Notes: generated from the letters alone by a model not told the origin. A stretch of 64,000 nt of DNA from Falsihalocynthiibacter sp042445055 (GCF_042445055.1 NZ_CP170339.1:1426001-1490000); one strand, 5' to 3'; shown: positions 51,844 to 61,312, numbered from the stretch's first letter. Translations and numbers: made by a program.

Positions 51844-52461
51844 ATGGGCATTGTTGATTTCGCCTTTTATGTCTTTGCCATAACCGCTGTCGCGGCAGGG
51901 CTGTTTGTGGTTGTGTCACGCAACCCTGTGCATTCGGTTCTATGGTTGATCCTCGCGTTTCTCTCTTCCGCAGGGCTCTTTGTGATCCTCGGTGCCGAGT
52001 TTGTCGCGATGCTCTTGATCATTGTCTACGTCGGGGCGGTGGCTGTGCTGTTCCTCTTTGTGGTCATGATGCTTGATGTCGATTTTGCCGAACTGCGGGG
52101 CGAAATGGCGAAGTTTGTGCCATTTGCGCTGTTGATTGCTGTGATCCTGTTGATGGAACTTGGCCTTGCGATTGGCGTTTGGAACGCCGCGGATACGGCT
52201 GTAGCTGCACGCGCTGCGGTAACTCCAAGCCCGAGCGAAGTGCATAACACCGCGGCGCTGGGTCAGTTGATCTATGACGATTACATCTACTTGTTCCAAG
52301 CTTCGGGGCTGATTTTGCTGGTTGCGATGATCGGTGCGATTGTTCTGACCATGCGTCATCGCCCTGATGTGAAACGTCAGAATGTATTGGAACAGATGCA
52401 TCGCGATCCCGCAAAGGCCATGAATGTGGTCGACGTGAAACCGGGACAAGGCCTGAAATGA
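51844..52461 (+). CDS. nuoJ: NADH-quinone oxidoreductase subunit J
   Basis: 205 residues, five membrane helices. The conserved third helix AMLLIIVYVGAVAVLFLFVVMMLDVDF contains the family GAVAVLFLFV signature. The C-terminal helix is LFQASGLILLVAMIGAIVLT, followed by a basic cytosolic tail RHRPDVKRQNV. The stop codon overlaps the start of a tiny ORF (ATGA). Confidence 0.96.
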   Translation: MGIVDFAFYVFAITAVAAGLFVVVSRNPVHSVLWLILAFLSSAGLFVILGAEFVAMLLIIVYVGAVAVLFLFVVMMLDVDFAELRGEMAKFVPFALLIAVILLMELGLAIGVWNAADTAVAARAAVTPSPSEVHNTAALGQLIYDDYIYLFQASGLILLVAMIGAIVLTMRHRPDVKRQNVLEQMHRDPAKAMNVVDVKPGQGLK

Positions 52462-52550
52462 ATTTATGGTTGATTGTCGGTGTTGCGATGATTGCTTTTG
52501 GATTGGCGATGCGTTGGCATCGCAAGAAGAACGAGAAAGACGGGGACTAA
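52458..52550 (+). CDS. 30-residue single-helix membrane ORF between nuoJ and nuoK
   Basis: Encodes MNLWLIVGVAMIAFGLAMRW and a basic tail with HRKKNEKDGD. One predicted membrane helix (residues 2-19) followed by a positive cluster suggests an N-out, C-in topology. The ATG overlaps the nuoJ stop (ATGA) and the stop ends one base before the nuoK start, leaving no spare sequence; this organisation favours real translation. The length is shared by no complex I subunit I know. It could be a supernumerary complex I peptide. Confidence 0.6.
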   Translation: MNLWLIVGVAMIAFGLAMRWHRKKNEKDGD

Positions 52551-52551
52551 T

Positions 52552-52857
52552 ATGGTCGGACTTGAACATTATCTAGCGGTGGCGGCGGCGTTGTTCGTCA
52601 TCGGTATCTTCGGGCTTTTCCTGAACCGCAAGAACGTCATCGTTATCTTGATGTCGATCGAGCTTATGCTTCTTGCGGTGAATATCAACTTCGTCGCTTT
52701 CTCTAGTTATCTGGGCGATCTGGTCGGACAGGTGTTTACGCTGTTTGTTCTGACGGTTGCCGCCGCAGAGGCCGCGATTGGCCTTGCAATCCTTGTCTGC
52801 TTCTTCCGCAACCGCGGCACGATCGCGGTCGAAGATGTCAACGTGATGAAGGGCTAG
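52552..52857 (+). CDS. nuoK: NADH-quinone oxidoreductase subunit K
   Basis: 101 residues from the ATG at 52552; a longer frame from 52492 lies across the small ORF and is not used. Three membrane helices, with the conserved Glu residues of the E-channel in LMSIELMLLAVNINFVAFS (Glu36 region) and TVAAAEAAIGLAILV. An MrpC homologue. The start MVGLEHYLAVAAALFVIGIFG is typical of the family. Confidence 0.97.
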   Translation: MVGLEHYLAVAAALFVIGIFGLFLNRKNVIVILMSIELMLLAVNINFVAFSSYLGDLVGQVFTLFVLTVAAAEAAIGLAILVCFFRNRGTIAVEDVNVMKG

Positions 52858-52863
52858 CGCATC

Positions 52864-55020
52864 ATGGAAAAAATCATTCTCTTTGCACCGCTTATCGGTG
52901 CGCTCATCGCAGGCTTTGGCTGGCGTTATATCGGCGAGAAGGGCGCTCAGTACCTGACAACAGGATTGCTGTTCCTTGCCGCCCTTTTGAGCTGGATCGT
53001 ATTCCTCGGTTTTGATGGCGAAACGCGCTACATCAATATCTTGAGCTGGATTCAATCCGGGACGTTGGACATTTCTTGGTCGATCCGTCTTGATCGCTTG
53101 ACGGCGATCATGCTGATCGTGGTGACCACCGTTTCCAGCCTCGTGCACCTGTATTCCATGGGGTACATGGACCACGATCCACAATGGAAAGACGGCGAGA
53201 GCTATAAGCCACGTTTCTTTGCTTATCTAAGCTTCTTTACCTTCACCATGCTTATGCTGGTGACTGCGGACAACCTCGTCCAGATGTTCTTTGGTTGGGA
53301 AGGCGTTGGTGTCGCTTCTTACTTGCTGATCGGCTTCTACTATCGCAAGCCATCGGCAAATGCCGCTGCGATGAAAGCGTTTATCGTGAACCGTGTTGGG
53401 GACTTCGGCTTCCTTCTAGGGATGTTTGGTCTGTTCTATCTTACTGGCAGCCTTGCGTTTGACGATGTCTTTGCTGCGGCGCCGGAGCTTGCAGAAACAC
53501 AGCTTCATTTCCTCTGGACCGAGTGGAACGCAGCCAATCTCTTGGCGTTCCTGTTGTTTATCGGTGCGATGGGTAAATCGGCGCAGTTGTTCCTACACAC
53601 CTGGCTTCCCGACGCGATGGAAGGCCCGACACCTGTGTCTGCGCTGATCCACGCGGCGACGATGGTTACGGCTGGTGTGTTCCTTGTTTGCCGTATGTCG
53701 CCATTGATGGAGTTCGCTCCGCAGGCAACTGCGTTTATCGTGGTGATCGGCGCAACAACCGCGTTCTTTGCGGCGACTGTTGGTCTGGTTCAGAACGATA
53801 TCAAACGCGTCATCGCCTATTCGACATGTTCGCAACTTGGTTACATGTTCGTTGCGGCTGGCGTTGGTGTTTATTCGGCGGCGATGTTCCACCTCTTTAC
53901 GCACGCATTCTTTAAGGCGATGTTGTTCCTTGGGGCCGGTTCGGTCATCCACGCGATGCATCACGAGCAAGACATGCGCAACTATGGTGGCCTTCGCAAG
54001 AAGATCCCAATGACATACTACGCGATGCTCATCGGTACGCTCGCCATTACTGGTGTTGGTATTCCGCTGACAACAATCGGTTTCGCTGGCTTCCTCTCGA
54101 AAGACGCGATCATCGAGAGTGCATGGGGCGCGCAAACAGGCGTTGGCATGTATGCCTTCTGGATGCTTGTGATCGCGGCGTTTATGACCAGTTTCTATAG
54201 CTGGCGCCTGATGTTCATGACGTTCTTTGGCGACGCGCGCGGCGACAAGCATACGCACGATCACGCGCACGAAAGCCCAATGGTAATGCTTGTTCCGCTT
54301 GGTGTCCTAGCGCTTGGTGCGGTGCTTTCCGGTATGATCTGGTTCGGAAGCTTCTTTGGCGACCACAATCAGGTCAACAAGTTCTATGGCGTTCCTGCTC
54401 ATCACGAAGTGGCAGCAACCGACGCTCATGGCGAAACCGCTGAGAGCCACGGCGACGATCATGCCGCAACGGACGATCACGGCACTGAAGTGGCAACGGA
54501 TGATCACGCTGCGACGGGCGAGCACGCAACAGATGGCGTGCACGCTGCGACTGTTGGCTGGACCAAGGGGCAAGGCGCTGTTTACACCCATCCTGACAAT
54601 CACGTTATGGACGAGGCACACCATGCTCCGAAATGGGTAAAGGTTTCGCCGTTCATCGCGATGATCCTCGGCCTTGGGCTGGCGTATCTGTTCTATATCG
54701 TGAACCCGAGCTTACCGGTGCGTTTGGCGAAAACAAACCAGCCAATCTATCAGTTCCTGCTTAACAAATGGTACTTCGACGAGATTTACGATGTTCTGTT
54801 TGTTCGTAGCAGCAAAGTGATTGGCCGCTTCTTCTGGAAGGTCGGCGATGGCAAGATCATCGACGGCGCGCTGAATGGCTTGGCCATGGGAATTATCCCG
54901 TTCTTCACACGTCTCGCAGGGCGCGCCCAATCGGGCTACCTGTTCCACTACGCGCTGGCCATGGTGCTCGGTGTTGTGGTGCTAATTACTTGGATGACCA
55001 TCAGCGGAGGGGCTGAATAA
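52864..55020 (+). CDS. nuoL: NADH-quinone oxidoreductase subunit L with His-rich loop
   Basis: 718 residues, somewhat longer than many NuoL. Antiporter-like proton-pumping subunit with about 16 membrane helices and the long lateral helix at the C-terminus. Conserved parts include FFGWEGVGVASYLLIGFYY, LHTWLPDAMEGPTPVSALIHAATMVTAGVFL and STCSQLGYMFVA. Between residues about 513 and 587 an insert with 13 histidines and many Asp/Glu (motifs such as DDHAATDDHGTE) replaces the usual short loop. A shorter HTHDHAH run occurs at about 463. The insert is predicted to be exposed to the solvent. Confidence 0.97.
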   Translation: MEKIILFAPLIGALIAGFGWRYIGEKGAQYLTTGLLFLAALLSWIVFLGFDGETRYINILSWIQSGTLDISWSIRLDRLTAIMLIVVTTVSSLVHLYSMGYMDHDPQWKDGESYKPRFFAYLSFFTFTMLMLVTADNLVQMFFGWEGVGVASYLLIGFYYRKPSANAAAMKAFIVNRVGDFGFLLGMFGLFYLTGSLAFDDVFAAAPELAETQLHFLWTEWNAANLLAFLLFIGAMGKSAQLFLHTWLPDAMEGPTPVSALIHAATMVTAGVFLVCRMSPLMEFAPQATAFIVVIGATTAFFAATVGLVQNDIKRVIAYSTCSQLGYMFVAAGVGVYSAAMFHLFTHAFFKAMLFLGAGSVIHAMHHEQDMRNYGGLRKKIPMTYYAMLIGTLAITGVGIPLTTIGFAGFLSKDAIIESAWGAQTGVGMYAFWMLVIAAFMTSFYSWRLMFMTFFGDARGDKHTHDHAHESPMVMLVPLGVLALGAVLSGMIWFGSFFGDHNQVNKFYGVPAHHEVAATDAHGETAESHGDDHAATDDHGTEVATDDHAATGEHATDGVHAATVGWTKGQGAVYTHPDNHVMDEAHHAPKWVKVSPFIAMILGLGLAYLFYIVNPSLPVRLAKTNQPIYQFLLNKWYFDEIYDVLFVRSSKVIGRFFWKVGDGKIIDGALNGLAMGIIPFFTRLAGRAQSGYLFHYALAMVLGVVVLITWMTISGGAE

Positions 55021-55022
55021 TT

Positions 55023-56564
55023 ATGGAAAACCTACTTTCCATCGTCACTTTTATTCCGCTATTGGGCGCAATCGTCTTGGCATTGTTCCTACGTGGAGAC
55101 GACGCTTTCGCCCAACGCAATGCGAAATTAGTTGGCCTCGCTACAACAACGGCGACATTCATCGTTTCGCTGGCCATTCTGGTTGGCTTTGATCCTTCTG
55201 ACACGGGCTTTCAGTTCGTTGAAGAGAGCCAGTGGATCATGGGCCTGACGTATAAGATGGGCGTTGACGGCATTTCGGTTTTGTTCGTTATGCTCACAAC
55301 CTTCCTTATGCCGCTAGTTATTCTTTCCTGCTGGAATGTGACCCACCGCGTTAAGGATTATATGATCGCATTCTTGATCCTTGAGACACTGATGCTCGGT
55401 GTGTTCATGGCGCTTGATTTGATCCTGTTCTACGTGTTCTTCGAGGCGGGCCTCATTCCGATGTTCCTGATCGTTGGTATCTGGGGCGGCAAGGACCGTA
55501 TTTACGCGGCGTTCAAGTTCTTCCTCTATACGTTCTTTGGTTCGGTACTCATGCTAATCGCGATGATCGCGATGTATCTTGATGCGGGCACAACCGATAT
55601 CGTACAGCTCCTGACACATGAATTCGCTTCGGACACAATTCAGATCCTCGGCTTCAGCATCATTGGCGGCTGCCAGACACTTCTGTTCCTAGCGTTCTTT
55701 GCTAGCTTCGCGGTAAAAATGCCGATGTGGCCAGTGCATACATGGCTTCCCGATGCGCACGTTCAGGCGCCAACAGCGGGTTCTGTCGTGCTTGCGGCGA
55801 TCTTGTTGAAAATGGGTGGCTATGGCTTCTTGCGGTTTAGCTTGCCGATGTTCCCCGTAGGGTCGGAGTATATGACAGGATTTGTCTTTACCCTGTCGGC
55901 AATCGCGATTGTTTACACTAGTCTCGTGGCGCTTGTGCAAAAAGACATGAAGAAGCTGATTGCTTATTCCTCTGTTGCGCACATGGGCTATGTCACCATG
56001 GGTATCTTCGCGGCCAACCAACAAGGTATCGACGGCGCGATCTTCCAAATGCTCTCGCACGGGTTCATCTCTGGCGCGCTCTTCCTCTGTGTTGGTGTGA
56101 TTTACGATCGTATGCACACACGGGAAATCGACGCTTATGGTGGCCTTGTGAACCGCATGCCGGCTTATGCGCTGATCTTTATGTTCTTTACGATGGCGAA
56201 CGTTGGCCTTCCGGGGACATCAGGCTTTATCGGTGAATTCCTCGTGCTTGTCGGTGTTTTCCAGGTTTCGACATGGACAGCGATGTTCGCGGCTTCTGGT
56301 GTTATTCTCTCTGCTGCCTACGCGCTCTGGCTCTATCGTCGGGTTGTGATGGGCGAGTTGCTGAAGGAGAGCCTCAAGTCGATCACCGAAATGACACGTC
56401 TTGAGAAGGCAATCTTTGCACCGCTTGTTTTCATGACGCTGTTGTTGGGTGTTTACCCGAGCCTCGTTACCGATCTCATTGGCCCCTCTGTTGAGGCGCT
56501 TGTCACCAATTACCACGCCGCTCTGCCTGCAATGGCCGAAGTTGGCACCGCAGCTACACACTAA
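55023..56564 (+). CDS. nuoM: NADH-quinone oxidoreductase subunit M
   Basis: 513 residues, 14 membrane helices, antiporter-like proton pump. Conserved segments: FFEAGLIPMFLIVGIWGGKDRIYAA, PVHTWLPDAHVQAPTAGSVVLAAILLKMGGYG (with the pumping-lysine region) and IAYSSVAHMGYVTMGI. It begins 2 bases after nuoL and is followed by nuoN 11 bases later. Confidence 0.97.
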   Translation: MENLLSIVTFIPLLGAIVLALFLRGDDAFAQRNAKLVGLATTTATFIVSLAILVGFDPSDTGFQFVEESQWIMGLTYKMGVDGISVLFVMLTTFLMPLVILSCWNVTHRVKDYMIAFLILETLMLGVFMALDLILFYVFFEAGLIPMFLIVGIWGGKDRIYAAFKFFLYTFFGSVLMLIAMIAMYLDAGTTDIVQLLTHEFASDTIQILGFSIIGGCQTLLFLAFFASFAVKMPMWPVHTWLPDAHVQAPTAGSVVLAAILLKMGGYGFLRFSLPMFPVGSEYMTGFVFTLSAIAIVYTSLVALVQKDMKKLIAYSSVAHMGYVTMGIFAANQQGIDGAIFQMLSHGFISGALFLCVGVIYDRMHTREIDAYGGLVNRMPAYALIFMFFTMANVGLPGTSGFIGEFLVLVGVFQVSTWTAMFAASGVILSAAYALWLYRRVVMGELLKESLKSITEMTRLEKAIFAPLVFMTLLLGVYPSLVTDLIGPSVEALVTNYHAALPAMAEVGTAATH

Positions 56565-56575
56565 AGGTGGGTCCG

Positions 56576-58012
56576 ATGTTATCTTCTGATATCTCCGTAG
56601 TTCTTCCAGAGATCATCTTGGCGGTCTTTGCCATGGGGGCGCTGATGTTTGGCGTTTACACCAGCAAAGACAAAGCGGCCCCCGTTATTCTGTGGGCCAC
56701 GGCACTTGTGATGGTTGTACTTGGCATGTGGACTTTGTCAGGGCAGGGCGAGGTCACCGCGTTTAACGGCGCTTTCGTTGACGATGCCTTCTCCCGCTAT
56801 GCCAAGGTTGTGATCCTATGGTCTGGTGCTGCGGTTCTCGTGATGGGCCAAGGATATATGGCCAAGCATGATTTGCTGCGTTTTGAGTATCCAATCCTTG
56901 TTGCACTCGCGACCGTCGGCATGATGATGATGGTCTCTGCGGGCGACTTGATGGCGCTTTATATTGGTCTCGAGCTACAGTCTTTGTCGCTCTATGTGGT
57001 TGCTTCGTTGCGCCGTGACTCGGTGAAATCAACCGAGGCGGGCCTTAAGTACTTCGTTCTTGGCGCGTTGTCCTCCGGCCTATTGCTATACGGTATCTCC
57101 TTGGTTTACGGCTATTCGGGAACCACGCTCTTTGCTGGCGTAATGGATTCCGTCGATGGCGAGCACCTCTCGATTGGTCTGTTGATTGGTCTTGTGTTTA
57201 TCCTGACAGGGCTTTCCTTCAAGGTTTCCGCGGTGCCATTCCACATGTGGACGCCCGATGTTTACGAAGGTTCGCCAACCCCTGTTACGGCGTTCTTTGC
57301 CACTGCGCCTAAGGTCGCGGCGATGGGTTTGTTTGCCCGTGTCGTTCATGACGCATTCGGTAACACAGTCAGTGACTGGAGCCAGATCGTTGCGTTGATC
57401 GCTGTTCTGTCGATGTTCGTCGGCGCAATTGCCGCGATTGGTCAAACCAACATCAAACGTCTGATGGCGTATAGCTCGATTTCGCACATGGGTTTCGCTC
57501 TTATGGGGCTGGCCGCTGGAACGATTGAAGGTGTTCAGGCGATGCTGATCTATATGTCGATCTACGTCACCATGAACGTTGGTACATTTGCCTTTGTTCT
57601 AATGATGCAGCGCGATGGCAAACCCGTCACCGACATCAAGAGCCTGAACCAATACGCAACCCAAGAGCCACTTCGTGCCGCTGCGATGCTGATCCTGATG
57701 TTCAGCTTGGCAGGTGTGCCACCGATGCTCGGCTTCTTTGGTAAGCTGGCTGTGCTTCAGGCCGCGGTATCCGCAGGTATGGCATGGCTGGCGATTGCTG
57801 GTGTGGTCGCGTCGGTGATCGGTGCGTTCTATTACTTGCGTATCGTGTATTACATGTACTTTGGAGAAGAGACTGATCCACTGGATCGTTCGTCCTCTCC
57901 TGTGCTTTGGGGATTGCTGATGGCATCTGCCGTGATCATGGTTGTCGGTATGGTGAACCTGTTTGGCGTCGAACCGCTGGCCAATGCGGCAGCGATGGCC
58001 CTTGTCAAATAA
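56576..58012 (+). CDS. nuoN: NADH-quinone oxidoreductase subunit N
   Basis: 478 residues from the ATG at 56576, with AAGGTGG upstream; a GTG at 56567 is inside that site. Antiporter-like subunit with about 14 helices. Conserved: LYIGLELQSLSLYVVASL, STEAGLKYFVLGALSSGLLLYG, VPFHMWTPDVYEGSPTPVTAFFATAPK and MAYSSISHMGFALMGLAAG. Last complex I gene; its end overlaps birA. Confidence 0.97.
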   Translation: MLSSDISVVLPEIILAVFAMGALMFGVYTSKDKAAPVILWATALVMVVLGMWTLSGQGEVTAFNGAFVDDAFSRYAKVVILWSGAAVLVMGQGYMAKHDLLRFEYPILVALATVGMMMMVSAGDLMALYIGLELQSLSLYVVASLRRDSVKSTEAGLKYFVLGALSSGLLLYGISLVYGYSGTTLFAGVMDSVDGEHLSIGLLIGLVFILTGLSFKVSAVPFHMWTPDVYEGSPTPVTAFFATAPKVAAMGLFARVVHDAFGNTVSDWSQIVALIAVLSMFVGAIAAIGQTNIKRLMAYSSISHMGFALMGLAAGTIEGVQAMLIYMSIYVTMNVGTFAFVLMMQRDGKPVTDIKSLNQYATQEPLRAAAMLILMFSLAGVPPMLGFFGKLAVLQAAVSAGMAWLAIAGVVASVIGAFYYLRIVYYMYFGEETDPLDRSSSPVLWGLLMASAVIMVVGMVNLFGVEPLANAAAMALVK

Positions 58013-58766
58013 TCCTGCAACGGCATGGCCTTCGGGCTATGGGCGACATATCCTTCAGACTGTCGATAGCACTCTCGATGAAGCAGCGCGTATGGCCCCG
58101 ACACTTTCGGGGCCAACGTGGATTCTGGCACACATGCAGACAGGTGCGCGTGGTCGGCGCGGGCGCGCTTGGGCAATGCCCAAGGGCAACTTTGCCGCGA
58201 CGCTTGTTCTTCGACCGACCGAGCCACCAGCCGTCGTAGCGCTGCGCAGCTTTGTTGCATCGTTGGCGCTGTTTGATGCGCTCGTAGACTGTACAGGGCG
58301 CGCTGCTCCTTTTGCGTTGAAGTGGCCGAATGATGTTTTGTTGAATGGCGGCAAACTGGCGGGAATACTGCTTGAAAGCGCAACCCAAACTGACGGAACC
58401 AACCACCTTTCAATCGGGATCGGCGTGAATCTCTGTGCGGCTCCTCCTAAAGGGGATGTGGAAGCTGACGCGCTCGCGCCTGTTGATTTGTTGAGTGAAA
58501 CGGGCGTGCCGATCACACCCGAAGAGTTCCTTGATGTGCTCGCCGCGGCCTATGCTCGATGGGAAACATCCTTCACCACTTACGGGTTTGCACCGATCCG
58601 CGAGGCGTGGTTATCACGCGCCGCTCGGCTAGGAGAGCCAATCCGCGCGCGCACCACCACCCAAGAATTTCACGGTACGTTTGAAACTATCGATGCGCAT
58701 GGTAACCTCGTTCTATTAACGTCCAGCGGTCGGCACGCGATCCCTGCGGCAGATGTATTCTTTTAG
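57984..58766 (+). CDS. birA: Biotin--[acetyl-CoA-carboxylase] ligase
   Basis: 260 residues from the ATG at 57984; an alternative TTG at 58002 gives 254 residues and the start (M)SNNPATAWPSGYGRHIL, which better fits the family start. Neither has a good ribosome-binding site, so coupling to nuoN translation is likely. The BPL/LplA fold has QTGARGRRGRAWAMPKGNF, LKWPNDVLLNGGKLAGILLE and GIGVNLC. No N-terminal DNA-binding domain, so not a transcriptional repressor as in E. coli. It biotinylates carboxylases such as the methylcrotonyl-CoA carboxylase encoded upstream. Confidence 0.93.
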   Translation: MRQRWPLSNNPATAWPSGYGRHILQTVDSTLDEAARMAPTLSGPTWILAHMQTGARGRRGRAWAMPKGNFAATLVLRPTEPPAVVALRSFVASLALFDALVDCTGRAAPFALKWPNDVLLNGGKLAGILLESATQTDGTNHLSIGIGVNLCAAPPKGDVEADALAPVDLLSETGVPITPEEFLDVLAAAYARWETSFTTYGFAPIREAWLSRAARLGEPIRARTTTQEFHGTFETIDAHGNLVLLTSSGRHAIPAADVFF

Positions 58767-58774
58767 GAGGCCTT

Positions 58775-59554
58775 ATGCTTCTGGCGATCGATTGCGGAAA
58801 TACCAACACGGTGTTTTCGATTTGGGACGGCACGAAATTCCTCGCGACATGGCGTTGTTCGACCGAGCACCAGCGGACCGCAGACCAATACTATGTCTGG
58901 CTCTCGACGCTCATGCAGATGCGCAAAGTAGAGGCCGACATCACCGATGTGATCATAAGCTCAACTGTTCCGCGCGTGGTATTTAACCTTCGGGTTTTTG
59001 CGGATCGGTATTTCAACACGCGCCCGATTGTTGTGGGCAAGCCTGAATGTGCGCTTCCGGTTGAAGTGCGCGTCGATGAAGGCACCGCAGTTGGGCCAGA
59101 TCGGCTTGTGAATACGGTTGCGGGATATGATCTCTATGGTGGGGACCTGATTATCGTTGATTTTGGCACCGCGACGACATTCGATGTTGTTGCACAGGAT
59201 GGTGCCTATATCGGAGGCGTGATCTCTCCGGGTGTGAACCTAAGCCTTGAAGCGCTGCATCAGGCCGCGGCGGCCCTTCCGCATGTTGATGTGACCAAGC
59301 CCGCCAAAGTTATTGGCACCAATACGGTCGCCTGTATGCAATCGGGTGTCTTTTGGGGTTACGTTGGCCTTGTGAACGGGATATGCGAACAGATCAAAGC
59401 CGAACGCGGCCGTGAAATGAAAGTTATTTCAACAGGTGGGTTGGCGCCGCTCTTTCAACAAGGGCATGCGCTTTTTGACCATTTCGAGGATAACCTCACC
59501 ATGCATGGCCTGACGGTCATCCATAAATATAACAAGGATACCCAATCCACATGA
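58775..59554 (+). CDS. coaX: Type III pantothenate kinase
   Basis: 259 residues. First step of coenzyme A synthesis from pantothenate, and the potassium/ammonium-dependent type that is not inhibited by CoA. ASKHA-fold motifs: the phosphate-binding IDCGNTNTVFSIWDG, the DFGTATTFDVV segment and the GTNTVACMQSG region, with the pantothenate-binding Asp-Arg in VGPDRLVNTVAGYDL. 8 bases after birA; overlaps rnj (ATGA). Confidence 0.95.
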   Translation: MLLAIDCGNTNTVFSIWDGTKFLATWRCSTEHQRTADQYYVWLSTLMQMRKVEADITDVIISSTVPRVVFNLRVFADRYFNTRPIVVGKPECALPVEVRVDEGTAVGPDRLVNTVAGYDLYGGDLIIVDFGTATTFDVVAQDGAYIGGVISPGVNLSLEALHQAAAALPHVDVTKPAKVIGTNTVACMQSGVFWGYVGLVNGICEQIKAERGREMKVISTGGLAPLFQQGHALFDHFEDNLTMHGLTVIHKYNKDTQST

Positions 59555-61230
59555 GCAAAAATCGTCTGATTTATCTTCCCCTTGGTGGTGCCGGCGAAAT
59601 CGGCATGAATGCTTATGTCTATGGGTACGGCCCCAAGGGCAAAGAGCGCCTGATCCTTGTCGATCTGGGCGTGACATTCCCAGATATGGACAGCACGCCT
59701 GGTGTGGATCTGATCATGCCAGACGTCTCGTGGCTTGAAGAAAACAAAGAGCGGCTAGAGGCTGTGTTCATCACCCACGCGCATGAAGACCACATCGGTG
59801 GTATCGCGCATTTGTGGACTAAGCTTGGGTCGCCAACCGTCTATGCGCGAACATTCACGGCGCACCACACCCGTCGCAAAATGGAAGAGCAGGGCGCAAA
59901 TCCAGAAGATGTCGTGACCGTTTCACAATATCCCGAAGTGATCGAAGTAGGGCCCTTTGGCGTGTCTTTCCTGCCAGTGGCGCACTCTATTCCCGAAAGT
60001 TCCGGTCTTGTGATCGACACGCCGAAGGGGCGGATTGTACACACGGGCGATTTCAAACTTGATGAAACACCGGTTCTGGGCGAGGCATTCAACCCTGACC
60101 TATGGGCCGAAGTAGCGCAGTCAGGCGTCAAGGCGCTGGTGTGTGACTCGACAAATGTGTTTTCCTCCCATGCCGGCCGCTCTGAGGCGACCGTTGGCCC
60201 CGAGATCGAAAAGCTCGTTGCCAATGCAAAGGGCATGGTCGTCGCGACGACATTCGCAAGTAACGTTGCGCGTTTGAAAACACTTGCCGATGCGGGCAAG
60301 CGGGCGGGGCGCTCTGTTGTGCTCTTGGGGCGCGCGATGCGTCGTATGGTTCAAGCGGGTATTGAGACTGGCGTGCTCAAGGACTTCCCTTCGGTTATTC
60401 CTATCGAAGACGCACGAGAAATCCCGCGCGAGAACCTGATGCTCTTGGCGACAGGTTCGCAAGGAGAGCGCCGCGCCGCCGTTGCGCAACTTTCGCGTGG
60501 AAAATACCTTGGGATGAGCATGAAAGAGGGCGATACGCTGTTGTTCTCATCGAAAACCATCCCTGGTAACGAACGCGGCGTGATCTCGATTATGAACGCC
60601 TACTCGGAAATGGGCGTCGATATCGTGGATGATGAGGGCGGACGCTATCACGTTTCTGGTCACGCTAATCGGCCTGATATTGAACGCACGCACAAGATTT
60701 TCAAACCAGAGATTCTGATCCCGATGCACGGCGAGCACCGCCACCTGCGCGAGCATGCCCGCTTGGGCGAAGATGGTGGCTTCGCAAGCGTTGTTGCTGT
60801 CAACGGAATGATGATCGACATCACCGGAAAGCGCCCAGAGATCGTTGAGTATATTGATACGGGTCGTACCTATCTGGACGGTTCCGTGAAAATCGGCGCG
60901 ATGGACGGTGTTGTACGTGATCGTATTCGTATGGCGCTGAATGGTCATGTGATGGTGAACATCATTATCGACGAACAGGATACTCCGCTTGGCGAACCTT
61001 GGGTCGAGATCATGGGCCTTCCGCGCTTTGGAACAAGCCGCAGCGAACTCGCCGAAGTGATCGAAGAAGACCTGAACCAAGTCTTGATGCGCATGGATGA
61101 CAAAACGCTCTTGGATGACGACAAAATCGAAGAGCAGATCCGCCGTGCGACGCGCAAAACCACACAGGATGAAGTCGGTAAGAAAGCTGAAGTCACCGTG
61201 GTTGTGAGCCGGTTGGTTGGTGGGGTCTAA
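59551..61230 (+). CDS. rnj: Ribonuclease J
   Basis: 559 residues. Beta-CASP metallo-beta-lactamase ribonuclease with 5'-exonuclease and endonuclease activity. Zinc motif II THAHEDHIGGI (HxHxDH), motif I VDLGVTFPDMD, motif III near HSIPESSGLVIDTPKGRIVHTGDFKLD, beta-CASP ATGSQGERRAAVAQLS and HVSGHANRPD, then a C-terminal domain. In alphaproteobacteria RNase J matures 5' ends of rRNA and some mRNA. It ends convergent with a DEAD-box helicase gene, sharing a hairpin terminator. Confidence 0.95.
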   Translation: MSKNRLIYLPLGGAGEIGMNAYVYGYGPKGKERLILVDLGVTFPDMDSTPGVDLIMPDVSWLEENKERLEAVFITHAHEDHIGGIAHLWTKLGSPTVYARTFTAHHTRRKMEEQGANPEDVVTVSQYPEVIEVGPFGVSFLPVAHSIPESSGLVIDTPKGRIVHTGDFKLDETPVLGEAFNPDLWAEVAQSGVKALVCDSTNVFSSHAGRSEATVGPEIEKLVANAKGMVVATTFASNVARLKTLADAGKRAGRSVVLLGRAMRRMVQAGIETGVLKDFPSVIPIEDAREIPRENLMLLATGSQGERRAAVAQLSRGKYLGMSMKEGDTLLFSSKTIPGNERGVISIMNAYSEMGVDIVDDEGGRYHVSGHANRPDIERTHKIFKPEILIPMHGEHRHLREHARLGEDGGFASVVAVNGMMIDITGKRPEIVEYIDTGRTYLDGSVKIGAMDGVVRDRIRMALNGHVMVNIIIDEQDTPLGEPWVEIMGLPRFGTSRSELAEVIEEDLNQVLMRMDDKTLLDDDKIEEQIRRATRKTTQDEVGKKAEVTVVVSRLVGGV

Positions 61231-61261
61231 ACCCCTCAACTGACTGAGAGTTACTCAAAAG

Positions 61262-61292
61262 AAAAGGCGGCCTTGAACGGGCCGCCTTTTTT
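61262..61292. terminator. Bidirectional terminator between rnj and the DEAD-box helicase gene
   Basis: AAAAGGCGGCC (61262-61272) pairs fully with GGCCGCCTTTT (61280-61290) around a 7-base loop; A-run and T-run flank both sides, so it can stop transcription from either direction. Confidence 0.85.
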
Positions 61293-61312
61293 GATTCGGA
61301 AAGTTTTGCGGG

